Positions 6,966 through 11,714 of a DNA stretch of 11,714 nucleotides are shown in pieces. The position numbers and the translations under genes were made by a program. The stretch is taken from assembly GCA_041569895.1 (NCBI GenBank), contig JBFFXF010000244.1, forward strand, positions 1-11,714. Reading direction: 5' to 3'. Source of the DNA: JBFFXF01 sp041569895 (GTDB taxonomy: Bacteria > Planctomycetota > UBA8108 > JACQVS01). The first letter of the stretch is position 1, and the number at the start of each line of letters is the position of its first letter. The notes below the pieces were generated by a model. It made no database searches, was not told the origin of the DNA, and was given only the letters and a program-made list of their open reading frames with translations.

Positions 6966-7037
6966 CCCCGCTCCCGTCCCCGTCCCCGTTCCCGTTCCCG
7001 TCCCCGTTCCCGTGCCCGTTCCCGTTCCCGTCCCCGC
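6966..7037. repeat. NCCCGY hexamer array, copy B: 12 perfect in-phase units
   Basis: Twelve consecutive hexamers NCCCGY fill 72 bp without a break. The first and last are CCCCGC and the ten between end in T. On the minus strand this is G3-G4 runs separated mostly by 2-3 nt, a strong G-quadruplex pattern, ending 7 nt upstream of the ATG at 6958. The array therefore occupies the expected ribosome-binding region of the large HEAT gene. The sequence after the last unit (7041-7063) resembles the 22-bp tail of copies A and C only weakly. Confidence 0.95.
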
Positions 7038-7077
7038 CTGACCAGCTCTGCACTCACGGCGAACCTCGTTCCATCAC

Positions 7078-8352
7078 TCAAATCGCAAACGGCGCCCGCT
7101 TCGGCCTGTCGAGCCACCGCGCCGCCTCGGTGTCGCCGAGGATCTCCTCGGTGACCGGATCCCACGAGATCGTGCGGCCGAGCCAGATGGCGATGTTGGC
7201 GAGGTGGCAGCAGATGATCGACGAGTAGCCGATCTCGACGTCGCAGATCGGTCGCTCGCGGGTTTCGATCGCGCGGTGCCAGCTCTCGTGGTGTCCGGGG
7301 CTGCGCTCGAGCTGGACGTCGGCCGGACCGAGCGGCTCGCGAGCGATCTCCTCCGGCTCGGCGAGGAAGTAGCCCCGGTTGACGGTGATCCGCCCGCCGG
7401 TCCCCTCGAAGCGGACGCCGTTGACGCCGACCTGACCGCAGCGCACAGGGATGCCGTTCCTGTAGCGGAGCGTCACCCACTGCTTCTCCGCCGTTGGCGG
7501 CTCGACGGCGATCGGACCGGACCCGTCCATGCCGAGTCCCCACTGCGCGATGTCGAGGTGGTGCGCGCCCCAGTCGGTCATCGTGCCTCCCGAGTACTCG
7601 CGGAAGGCGCGCCACCGGGCCGGGTGGATCTGCGAGTTGAACGCTCTCGCCGGCGCCGGGCCGAGCCAGAGGTTCCAGTCGAGACCGGCCGGCGTCGGCT
7701 CCGCCGGGAGGTGACACGGGACCGACGTGCCCCAGACGCTGACGAGCACGCGCTCGACCTTGCCGATCCGTCCGCTGCGCACGAGCTCGCACGCGCGACG
7801 AAACTCCGGCGACGATCGCTGCTGGCTGCCGGTCTGGAAGACGCGGCCGTGTCGCCGCGTCGCGTCGACCATGGCGCGCCCCTCGCGGATCGTCAGCGAG
7901 AGCGGTTTCTCGCAGTAGACGTCTTTGCCGGCCTCGCACGCGTGCACGGCGATCGGCGCGTGCCAGTGATCGGGCACCGAGATGACCACGGCGTCGACGT
8001 CCTTGCGATCGAGGAGCTCGCGGTAGTCGTTGTGCCGGCCGCAGTGGGGGCCGACGCGCTCGGCGGCCTTCTCGCAACTGGTCGCGTCGACGTCGCACAC
8101 CGCCACGGCCGGGTGCGTCGAGCTCGTCGCGTAGCGGCCGAGGTGGCCGTTCCCCATGCCGCCGACGCCGATGAAACCGATGCCGACGCGGTCGCTCGCC
8201 GATGGCTTGCCGCCCGCCGCGATGGCGCCGCTGCGAACGATCGCGGGCAGCGCCAGGGCCGCGACCGCGCCGCGACCCGCCGTCGACAGAAACCGCCGCC
8301 GCGTGACGCGGTCTCGGCCCGCGCCCTTCCTCCGGGTGGTCTCGTGCTCCAT
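7078..8352 (-). CDS. Tat-exported Gfo/Idh/MocA-family oxidoreductase
   Basis: The product is a 424-residue NAD(P)-dependent dehydrogenase of the Gfo/Idh/MocA family. The ATG at 8352 has a GAGAGG-type ribosome binding site nine nt upstream. The N-terminus carries a twin-arginine signal (TRRRFLS, 17-23, followed by the hydrophobic AVAALALPAIV), so it should be folded with cofactor and exported to the periplasm. The Rossmann fold starts with GFIGVGGMG (59-67). The catalytic-lysine motif is EKP (148-150, Lys149). The C-terminal alpha/beta substrate domain has DWNLWLGPAP (225-234), common in planctomycete members, and the conserved DWGAHHLDIAQWGLG (260-274). The natural substrate is probably a sugar, inositol or derivative, but it cannot be read from sequence. 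It is divergent from a second family member at 8542, which it resembles in motifs though not closely overall. The same-strand HEAT gene follows 119 bp downstream, across a hexamer array. Confidence 0.95.
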   Translation of the reverse strand: MEHETTRRKGAGRDRVTRRRFLSTAGRGAVAALALPAIVRSGAIAAGGKPSASDRVGIGFIGVGGMGNGHLGRYATSSTHPAVAVCDVDATSCEKAAERVGPHCGRHNDYRELLDRKDVDAVVISVPDHWHAPIAVHACEAGKDVYCEKPLSLTIREGRAMVDATRRHGRVFQTGSQQRSSPEFRRACELVRSGRIGKVERVLVSVWGTSVPCHLPAEPTPAGLDWNLWLGPAPARAFNSQIHPARWRAFREYSGGTMTDWGAHHLDIAQWGLGMDGSGPIAVEPPTAEKQWVTLRYRNGIPVRCGQVGVNGVRFEGTGGRITVNRGYFLAEPEEIAREPLGPADVQLERSPGHHESWHRAIETRERPICDVEIGYSSIICCHLANIAIWLGRTISWDPVTEEILGDTEAARWLDRPKRAPFAI

Positions 8353-8451
8353 GGTGATCCGCCTCTCGCCCGCGAACGGGCTGTTCTCCGGGAGCTCCGG
8401 CGTGTGTTTTCCGCGTCGGGACGTTCTTTGCGTCAGGAAACCCGACCGATC

Positions 8452-8480
8452 ATTGTACCGACCATCCGCATCGATTAAAA
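8452..8480 (-). promoter_or_regulatory. Possible promoter for the minus-strand oxidoreductase
   Basis: On the minus strand TACAAT (8457-8452; 5/6 to the -10 consensus) lies 17 bp after TTTTAA (8480-8475; 3/6 to the -35). It overlaps the plus-strand promoter candidate almost exactly, so the two genes would compete for polymerase. The -35 is weak, and this rests on consensus matching alone. Confidence 0.3.
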
Positions 8481-8481
8481 T
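8453..8481 (+). promoter_or_regulatory. Candidate sigma70-type promoter for the plus-strand oxidoreductase
   Basis: TTGTAC (8453-8458) and TAAAAT (8476-8481; 5/6) are separated by an ideal 17 bp. They form an AT-rich island in an otherwise GC-rich spacer. Initiation near 8488 would leave a leader of about 54 nt before the ATG at 8542. The 189-bp spacer (8353-8541) shows no other clear signal. Confidence 0.45.
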
Positions 8482-8541
8482 GTCGGGCTTGCGGCGTCAG
8501 TGCGCGCACGCGCGATAGAAGGACCAGACGGGAGGCCACTC

Positions 8542-9900
8542 ATGAGCCAGATCGATCGCCGGGCATTCCTCAAGCAGACGACTCGCGTCACGGCCGCGGC
8601 GGCCATCGGCGTGGCGGCGGCGGGCAAGGCCCGCGCCGATGCCAACGACACCATCCGCGTCGGCGTCATCGGCGTCAAGGGACGCGGCCAGAGCCACATC
8701 CGCGGCTTCCAGAACCTCAAGGGCGTCGAGGTCGTCGCGCTCTGCGACGTCGACGAGGGCATCCTCCGCGCGCGCGCCAAGGGCCTCGAGAAGGGCGACC
8801 GCAAGATCGCGCGCCACGTCGACGTGCGCAAGCTGCTCGACGACAAGTCGATCGACGTCGTCGGCATCGCGACGCCGAACCACTGGCACAGCCTGTCGTC
8901 GATCTGGGCGTGCCAGGCGGGCAAGGACATCTACGTCGAGAAGCCGCTCTCGCACAACGTCTGGGAGGGCCGCCGGCTGGTCGAGGCAGCGCGAAAGTAT
9001 AACCGCATCGTGCAGCACGGCACGCAGATCCGCAGCTCCGAGGCGATCCGCGAGGCGATGCAACTGCTCCACGACGGCGTCATCGGCGACGTCTACCTCG
9101 CGAAGGGAATGTGCTACAAGCGGCGCAACACCATCGGCCGCGCCCCGGAGCAGGACGCGCCGTCCGGCGTGGATTACGACCTCTGGCTCGGCCCGGCCCC
9201 GAAGCGCCCGTTCACGCGCAATCGCTTCCACTACAACTGGCACTGGCACTGGGACTACGGCAACGGAGACATCGGCAACCAGGGCGTACACCAGATGGAC
9301 ATCGCGCGGTGGGGGCTCGGAGTGCAGCATCCGAGGCGCGTGCAGGCGATGGGCGGCCACTTCATGTTCGACGACGACCAGGAGACGCCGAACACCCTGA
9401 CGTCCGTCTTCGAGTATCCCGGCGCGACGGAGGCCGCGAAGAAGATGCTCATTTTCGAGGTGCGCCACTGGATCACCAATCCCGAGGGCGGCCCGGGGAT
9501 GGGCTGGAGATCGAAGGGCGACAGCGTGACGCGCTCGGGCGGCAACATCGTCGGCAACGTCTTCCTCGGCACCGACGGGTACATGGAGATCCCGAGCTAC
9601 ACCGAGTACCGCGTCTTCCTCGGCAACAAGGGAGAGCCGGGACCGAGCCGCAGCGCCGGCGGAGACCACTTCGCCAACTTCATCGGCGCGGTGAGGAAGC
9701 GCGACCACGGCATCCTGCACGCCGACGTCGAGGAGGGCCACGTGTCCTCGGCGCTGTGCCACCTCGCCAACGTCGCGTACCGCACCGGCCGCACGCTCGA
9801 GTTCGACAGCGGCAGCGAGTCCTTCGTCGGCGACAAGGAGGCGAACGGGCTGCTGACGCGCGACTACCGGAAGCCGTTCACGATTCCGGCCATCGCGTAA
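8542..9900 (+). CDS. Tat-exported Gfo/Idh/MocA-family oxidoreductase (second copy)
   Basis: The product has 452 residues. The frame is open from 8500, but the ATG at 8542 has GGAGG at 8531-8535 with a 6-nt spacer and begins a standard Tat leader (DRRAFLKQ, 5-12, then a run of A, I, G and V to about 32), so it is the chosen start. The Rossmann motif is GVIGVKGRG (41-49) and the catalytic-lysine motif is EKP (133-135, Lys134). The C-terminal domain has DYDLWLGPAPKRPF (211-224), a His/Trp-rich stretch (FHYNWHWHWDYGNGD, 229-243) and NQGVHQMDIARWGLG (246-260). The His/Trp stretch is typical of planctomycete 'NADH-dependent dehydrogenase' members as I know them. Periplasmic oxidation or reduction of a sugar derivative is the likely role. 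It faces away from the first oxidoreductase across a shared promoter region and converges with the AIR-synthase-like gene 32 bp downstream. Confidence 0.95.
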   Translation: MSQIDRRAFLKQTTRVTAAAAIGVAAAGKARADANDTIRVGVIGVKGRGQSHIRGFQNLKGVEVVALCDVDEGILRARAKGLEKGDRKIARHVDVRKLLDDKSIDVVGIATPNHWHSLSSIWACQAGKDIYVEKPLSHNVWEGRRLVEAARKYNRIVQHGTQIRSSEAIREAMQLLHDGVIGDVYLAKGMCYKRRNTIGRAPEQDAPSGVDYDLWLGPAPKRPFTRNRFHYNWHWHWDYGNGDIGNQGVHQMDIARWGLGVQHPRRVQAMGGHFMFDDDQETPNTLTSVFEYPGATEAAKKMLIFEVRHWITNPEGGPGMGWRSKGDSVTRSGGNIVGNVFLGTDGYMEIPSYTEYRVFLGNKGEPGPSRSAGGDHFANFIGAVRKRDHGILHADVEEGHVSSALCHLANVAYRTGRTLEFDSGSESFVGDKEANGLLTRDYRKPFTIPAIA

Positions 9901-9932
9901 GCGGCCGGCGAGCGGCGAGCGCGACGGGATCG

Positions 9933-11045
9933 TCAGCGTTTCTTCTGCGAGGTCTTGCCGCGCGGTCGCGGGCGCTTCGGCTCCGGCTTCTCGAGGACGC
10001 GCACGATCTCGTCGCGCGCGAACTCCGGGATGTGCGCCCTGTTTCCGCGCGCGTCCTTCCAGACGCACTCGCGCTGCTCGGTCAACACGCCGATGATCGT
10101 CGAGCTGACGTCGAGCGCGTCCTCGATGGTCCGCTGCAGTCGCATCGCGTCGTTCTCGGGAAGGACCACCAGCAGGGAACCCGACGCCAGCAGGCCGAAG
10201 GGGTCGATTCCGAAGTGCCCGCAGATCGCCTCGGTCTCCGGCAGCACCTCGACCGTGGTCGCGTCGACGTCGACTCCCCACCCGGTGAGGTCGGCGAGCT
10301 CGAGGAGCGCGGTCGCGAGGCCGCCCTCGGTCGGATCGTGGAGCGCGTGCGTCAGGTATCTCGACGCCGCCAGGAGCGCCGCGTCGCGGATGCAGATTCC
10401 GGGATCGTCGAGCAGCTTGACGGCGCGCTCCCGCATCGCGCGTCCGAGCGCGGACTCGATCTCCCGGCCGCGCTCCCGGGCGAGCACCGCCGTTCCCTCG
10501 ATGGCGATCGGGCCGACCAGCAGGATGTGATCCCCTGGCTCCGCGCGCGAGGGGTCGACCTTGCGGTCACGCTTCACGGTGCCCGTGAGAACGCCGACCG
10601 CGACCGGCCTGCTCACCGCATCGGTGATTTCGGTGTGACCGCCGACGAGAGCGATCTCGTAGTGCTTGCACGCCTCGCCGATCGACTCGAAGATCGACTC
10701 GACGCCCTGCTCGGTGGTGCCGGGCGGCAGCAGCAGCGTCAGCAGGAGCCAGCGCGGACACGCGCCGGTGGTGACGAGGTCGTTGATGTTGACGGCGAGC
10801 AGGTGGCGTCCGAGCTCCGACGGCGTGAAGGTGATCGGATCGGAGGTCAACGACAGCAGCTCGCCCTGCGGCGGCAGGACGATCGCGGCATCGGTCCCGA
10901 GCCCGGGGCCCTGGAGCACCGCGGGATCGTAGATCACCGCCGCGCGCAGCACCTTGTCGAGCAGTCGTGGGGGGATCTTGCCGAGAGGAAGGGGCGTCGA
11001 TCCCGGCTTGCCGGGGATCGTCGACCGCTTGTGACGTCGCTTCAT
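9933..11045 (-). CDS. AIR-synthase/HypE-superfamily protein without the HypE C-terminal cysteine
   Basis: This 370-residue protein belongs to the superfamily of PurM, HypE, SelD and ThiL, which bind ATP and act on formyl, carbamoyl or selenide substrates. Visible landmarks are the LPLGKIPP N-terminus (18-26), GTDAAIV (50-56), the metal/phosphate-binding segments DPIT (69-72) and NINDL (86-90), GA (94-95), VGGHTEIT (134-141), and the second-domain motifs HDPTEGGLA (236-244) and LASGSLL (286-292). The overall pattern is nearest to HypE-like proteins (COG0309-type, from memory). However, the chain ends in a basic tail (353-370, ending KTSQKKR) rather than the PRIC/C ending that true HypE needs for carbamoyl transfer, and no hydrogenase genes are nearby. 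I therefore do not assign hypE. The start has no Shine-Dalgarno; see the upstream promoter candidate. The gene is divergent from a rhodanese. Confidence 0.85.
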   Translation of the reverse strand: MKRRHKRSTIPGKPGSTPLPLGKIPPRLLDKVLRAAVIYDPAVLQGPGLGTDAAIVLPPQGELLSLTSDPITFTPSELGRHLLAVNINDLVTTGACPRWLLLTLLLPPGTTEQGVESIFESIGEACKHYEIALVGGHTEITDAVSRPVAVGVLTGTVKRDRKVDPSRAEPGDHILLVGPIAIEGTAVLARERGREIESALGRAMRERAVKLLDDPGICIRDAALLAASRYLTHALHDPTEGGLATALLELADLTGWGVDVDATTVEVLPETEAICGHFGIDPFGLLASGSLLVVLPENDAMRLQRTIEDALDVSSTIIGVLTEQRECVWKDARGNRAHIPEFARDEIVRVLEKPEPKRPRPRGKTSQKKR

Positions 11046-11052
11046 GGCGCCA

Positions 11053-11082
11053 ATGGTACAGGAACCGGTTTTCGATTCCCAA
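11053..11082 (-). promoter_or_regulatory. Possible promoter of the AIR-synthase-like gene, implying a leaderless mRNA
   Basis: On the minus strand TTGGGA (11082-11077; 4/6) and TACCAT (11058-11053; 4/6) are separated by 18 bp. The -10 ends only 7 nt before the ATG at 11045, and no Shine-Dalgarno lies between. Transcription would therefore start at or very near the start codon. Both boxes are imperfect, so confidence is low. Confidence 0.3.
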
Positions 11083-11087
11083 TCGAA
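11071..11087. promoter_or_regulatory. Perfect 7-bp inverted repeat TTCGATT-CCC-AATCGAA
   Basis: Arms at 11071-11077 and 11081-11087 flank a 3-nt centre. The palindrome lies between the divergent AIR-synthase-like and rhodanese genes and overlaps the candidate minus-strand -35 box. Its size and position suit an operator for a dimeric regulator acting on both genes. No regulator is encoded nearby. Confidence 0.55.
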
Positions 11088-11097
11088 TGGACGCCGC

Positions 11098-11103
11098 TAC
11101 AAT
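11098..11103 (+). promoter_or_regulatory. Possible -10 element TACAAT for the rhodanese transcript
   Basis: TACAAT matches the -10 consensus at 5/6 and lies 18 nt before the leader-ORF ATG at 11121. No good -35 is present at the expected distance: 11075-11080 is ATTCCC, inside the palindrome. Activator dependence is possible but unproven. Confidence 0.3.
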
Positions 11104-11120
11104 GCGGCCGGAGGAAGACG

Positions 11121-11153
11121 ATGAGTTTCTCGAGGGACGGAGAGACACGATGA
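11121..11153 (+). CDS. Possible 10-residue leader peptide overlapping the rhodanese start
   Basis: This ORF encodes MSFSRDGETR and stops with TGA at 11151-11153, overlapping the rhodanese ATG as ATGA (11150-11153). GGAGG (11110-11114) lies 6 nt before its ATG, as good a ribosome binding site as any in the window. Such an arrangement suits translational coupling. The alternatives are chance, or an N-terminal extension of the rhodanese from the in-frame ATG at 11102. Nothing in the 10 residues suggests attenuation by a particular amino acid. Confidence 0.4.
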   Translation: MSFSRDGETR

Positions 11154-11545
11154 CGCTGCAGCGAATCGAACCCGAAGAGGCGAAGCGACTCCTCGACGAG
11201 GGCGAGCACGTCTACCTCGACGTGCGCTCGAGCGGAGAGTTCGAGAGCGGGCACGTTCCCGGTGCCATCAACATCCCGCTCCTCGAGCGCAGCCCCGCGG
11301 GCCCCGGCATGATCGAGAACCCCGATTTCCTCGACCAGGTCGAGGCGCGCTTCGGCAAGGACGACCGCATCATCGTCGGCTGCCTCCGCGGCGGCCGGTC
11401 AATGAAGGCGGCGCAGCTCCTCATCGCGACCGGCTTCACCAACGTCGTCGACATGCGGGGCGGCTACGACGGCGAGGTCGACCAGGCGGGCAACGTGACC
11501 TACCCGGGCTGGGCACGACGGGGGCTGCCGACGACTACGGAGTAG
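11150..11545 (+). CDS. Single-domain rhodanese-like sulfurtransferase
   Basis: The product is 131 residues, a usual length for GlpE/PspE-type single-domain rhodaneses. The ATG at 11150 has GGAG (11139-11142) with a 7-nt spacer; an in-frame ATG at 11102 would add 16 acidic residues. Family landmarks in order are EEAKRLLDEGEHVYLDVRSSGEF (9-31), the signature GHVPGAINIP (34-43), and the active-site loop CLRGGRS (78-84), where Cys78 would carry the persulfide. MRGGY and a final PGWARRGLP follow. The loop and ending recall the plant senescence-associated/bacterial thiosulfate sulfurtransferase type. With no signal peptide it should be cytoplasmic and move sulfane sulfur between a donor and thiols. 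It is divergent from the AIR-synthase-like gene and may share its regulation. Confidence 0.93.
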   Translation: MTLQRIEPEEAKRLLDEGEHVYLDVRSSGEFESGHVPGAINIPLLERSPAGPGMIENPDFLDQVEARFGKDDRIIVGCLRGGRSMKAAQLLIATGFTNVVDMRGGYDGEVDQAGNVTYPGWARRGLPTTTE

Positions 11546-11547
11546 GA

Positions 11548-11614
11548 GCCCGGACCCGTTCCCGGACCCGGGCCCGGTCCCGTGCCCGAAAGGCTGCTCG
11601 ACTGCGCTGGCGAG
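11548..11614. repeat. NCCCGN hexamer array, copy C, with conserved 22-bp tail
   Basis: Seven in-phase hexamers (GCCCGG, ACCCGT, TCCCGG, ACCCGG, GCCCGG, TCCCGT, GCCCGA) occupy 11548-11589, starting 2 nt after the rhodanese stop. After 3 nt comes a 22-bp tail (11593-11614; begins GCTGCTCGACT, ends CTGGCGAG) identical to the tail of copy A at 20 of 22 positions. Orientation is the same as copies A and B. Confidence 0.9.
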
Positions 11615-11633
11615 AGTCTGCGACGCATCTCTA

Positions 11634-11663
11634 AGGAAGGCAGGAAGAAGAGGAAGGCAGGAA
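11634..11663. repeat. Direct repeat AGGAAGGCAGGAA, two copies
   Basis: Exact 13-bp copies lie at 11634-11646 and 11651-11663 in a purine-rich stretch. I see no gene in the rest of the terminal 169 bp (11546-11714). Whether this is spacer or the start of a regulatory region for a gene beyond the edge cannot be told. Confidence 0.8.
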
Positions 11664-11714
11664 ACGAGGCTGGTCGTGCGTTGCGCGCTTGTGTCGATCT
11701 CGGAAGACGCCTTC

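Noticed and set aside
6966..7037. CRISPR-like array
   Set aside because: The units are contiguous hexamers with no spacers and no cas genes are present.
4544..7228. 894-codon plus-strand open frame opposite the HEAT gene
   Set aside because: Its antisense partner has a signal peptide, HEAT repeats and a recognisable C-terminal domain. The plus-strand translation is Arg/Glu-rich low complexity that reads through the hexamer array.
6959..8098. N-terminal extension of the large HEAT protein to 1,247 residues
   Set aside because: The extension is out-of-frame shadow of the oxidoreductase, and the signal peptide at 6958 marks the true start.
9901..9932. Terminator between convergent oxidoreductase and AIR-synthase-like genes
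   Set aside because: The 32-bp gap has only a GCGGCGAGCGGCGAGCG direct repeat and no stem plus T-run.
8497..10281. 594-codon minus-strand open frame across the second oxidoreductase
   Set aside because: It is a shadow of the plus-strand Tat oxidoreductase, with no domain and no ribosome binding site.
9933..11045. Assignment as hypE, selD or purM
   Set aside because: It lacks the HypE C-terminal PRIC/Cys, I see no clear SelD N-terminal Cys/Sec-Lys motif, and it has no purine-pathway neighbours, so only superfamily membership is supported.
9111..11153. 680-codon plus-strand open frame
   Set aside because: It overlaps the end of the oxidoreductase in another frame and the whole AIR-synthase-like gene in antisense. 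Only its last ten codons, with their own ATG and ribosome binding site, were kept as a separate leader-ORF candidate.

Overview
The window is GC-rich, gene-dense bacterial DNA with clear Shine-Dalgarno starts. It carries Tat-exported Gfo/Idh/MocA oxidoreductases, large HEAT-repeat proteins (one ending in a sugar-binding-like beta domain), a LolC/FtsX-type permease and a secreted serine hydrolase. That mix, with hypothetical genes separated by simple-repeat spacers, best fits Planctomycetota or a neighbouring uncultured lineage. This is inference from gene content: there is no rRNA or other phylogenetic marker.

Layout from left to right. Bases 1-427 (-) hold the N-terminal part of an exported alpha/beta hydrolase, truncated by the window edge. 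A long inverted repeat at 440-477 separates it from a HEAT-repeat protein (478-1755, -) that may be co-transcribed with it. A divergent spacer carries a promoter-like site and three 12-bp palindromic tandem repeats. It leads to a LolC/FtsX-like permease (1994-3409, +) with no ATPase beside it. The permease converges, with a 10-bp overlap, on a gene I do not recognise (3400-4077, -). A 277-bp spacer made largely of short tandem repeats follows. Then come an 867-residue exported HEAT-repeat protein with a C-terminal beta domain (4355-6958, -), a second C-rich hexamer array (6966-7037), and a Tat-exported Gfo/Idh/MocA oxidoreductase (7078-8352, -). That gene is divergent from a second Tat-exported oxidoreductase of the same superfamily (8542-9900, +). 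Next are an AIR-synthase/HypE-superfamily protein (9933-11045, -) and a divergent single-domain rhodanese (11150-11545, +), possibly preceded by a 10-codon leader ORF. The last 169 bp have no gene and contain a third hexamer array.

Functionally, the two oxidoreductases and the HEAT/beta-domain protein look like periplasmic carbohydrate-related functions. The AIR-synthase-like/rhodanese pair shares an intergenic region and may be co-regulated. No mobile element, CRISPR array, tRNA or rRNA was seen. The most unusual content is non-coding: three same-orientation (NCCCGN)n arrays, two of them followed at identical spacing by a nearly identical 22-bp tail. This looks like a dispersed intergenic repeat family with G-quadruplex potential on the minus strand. 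I found no convincing new multi-gene system.
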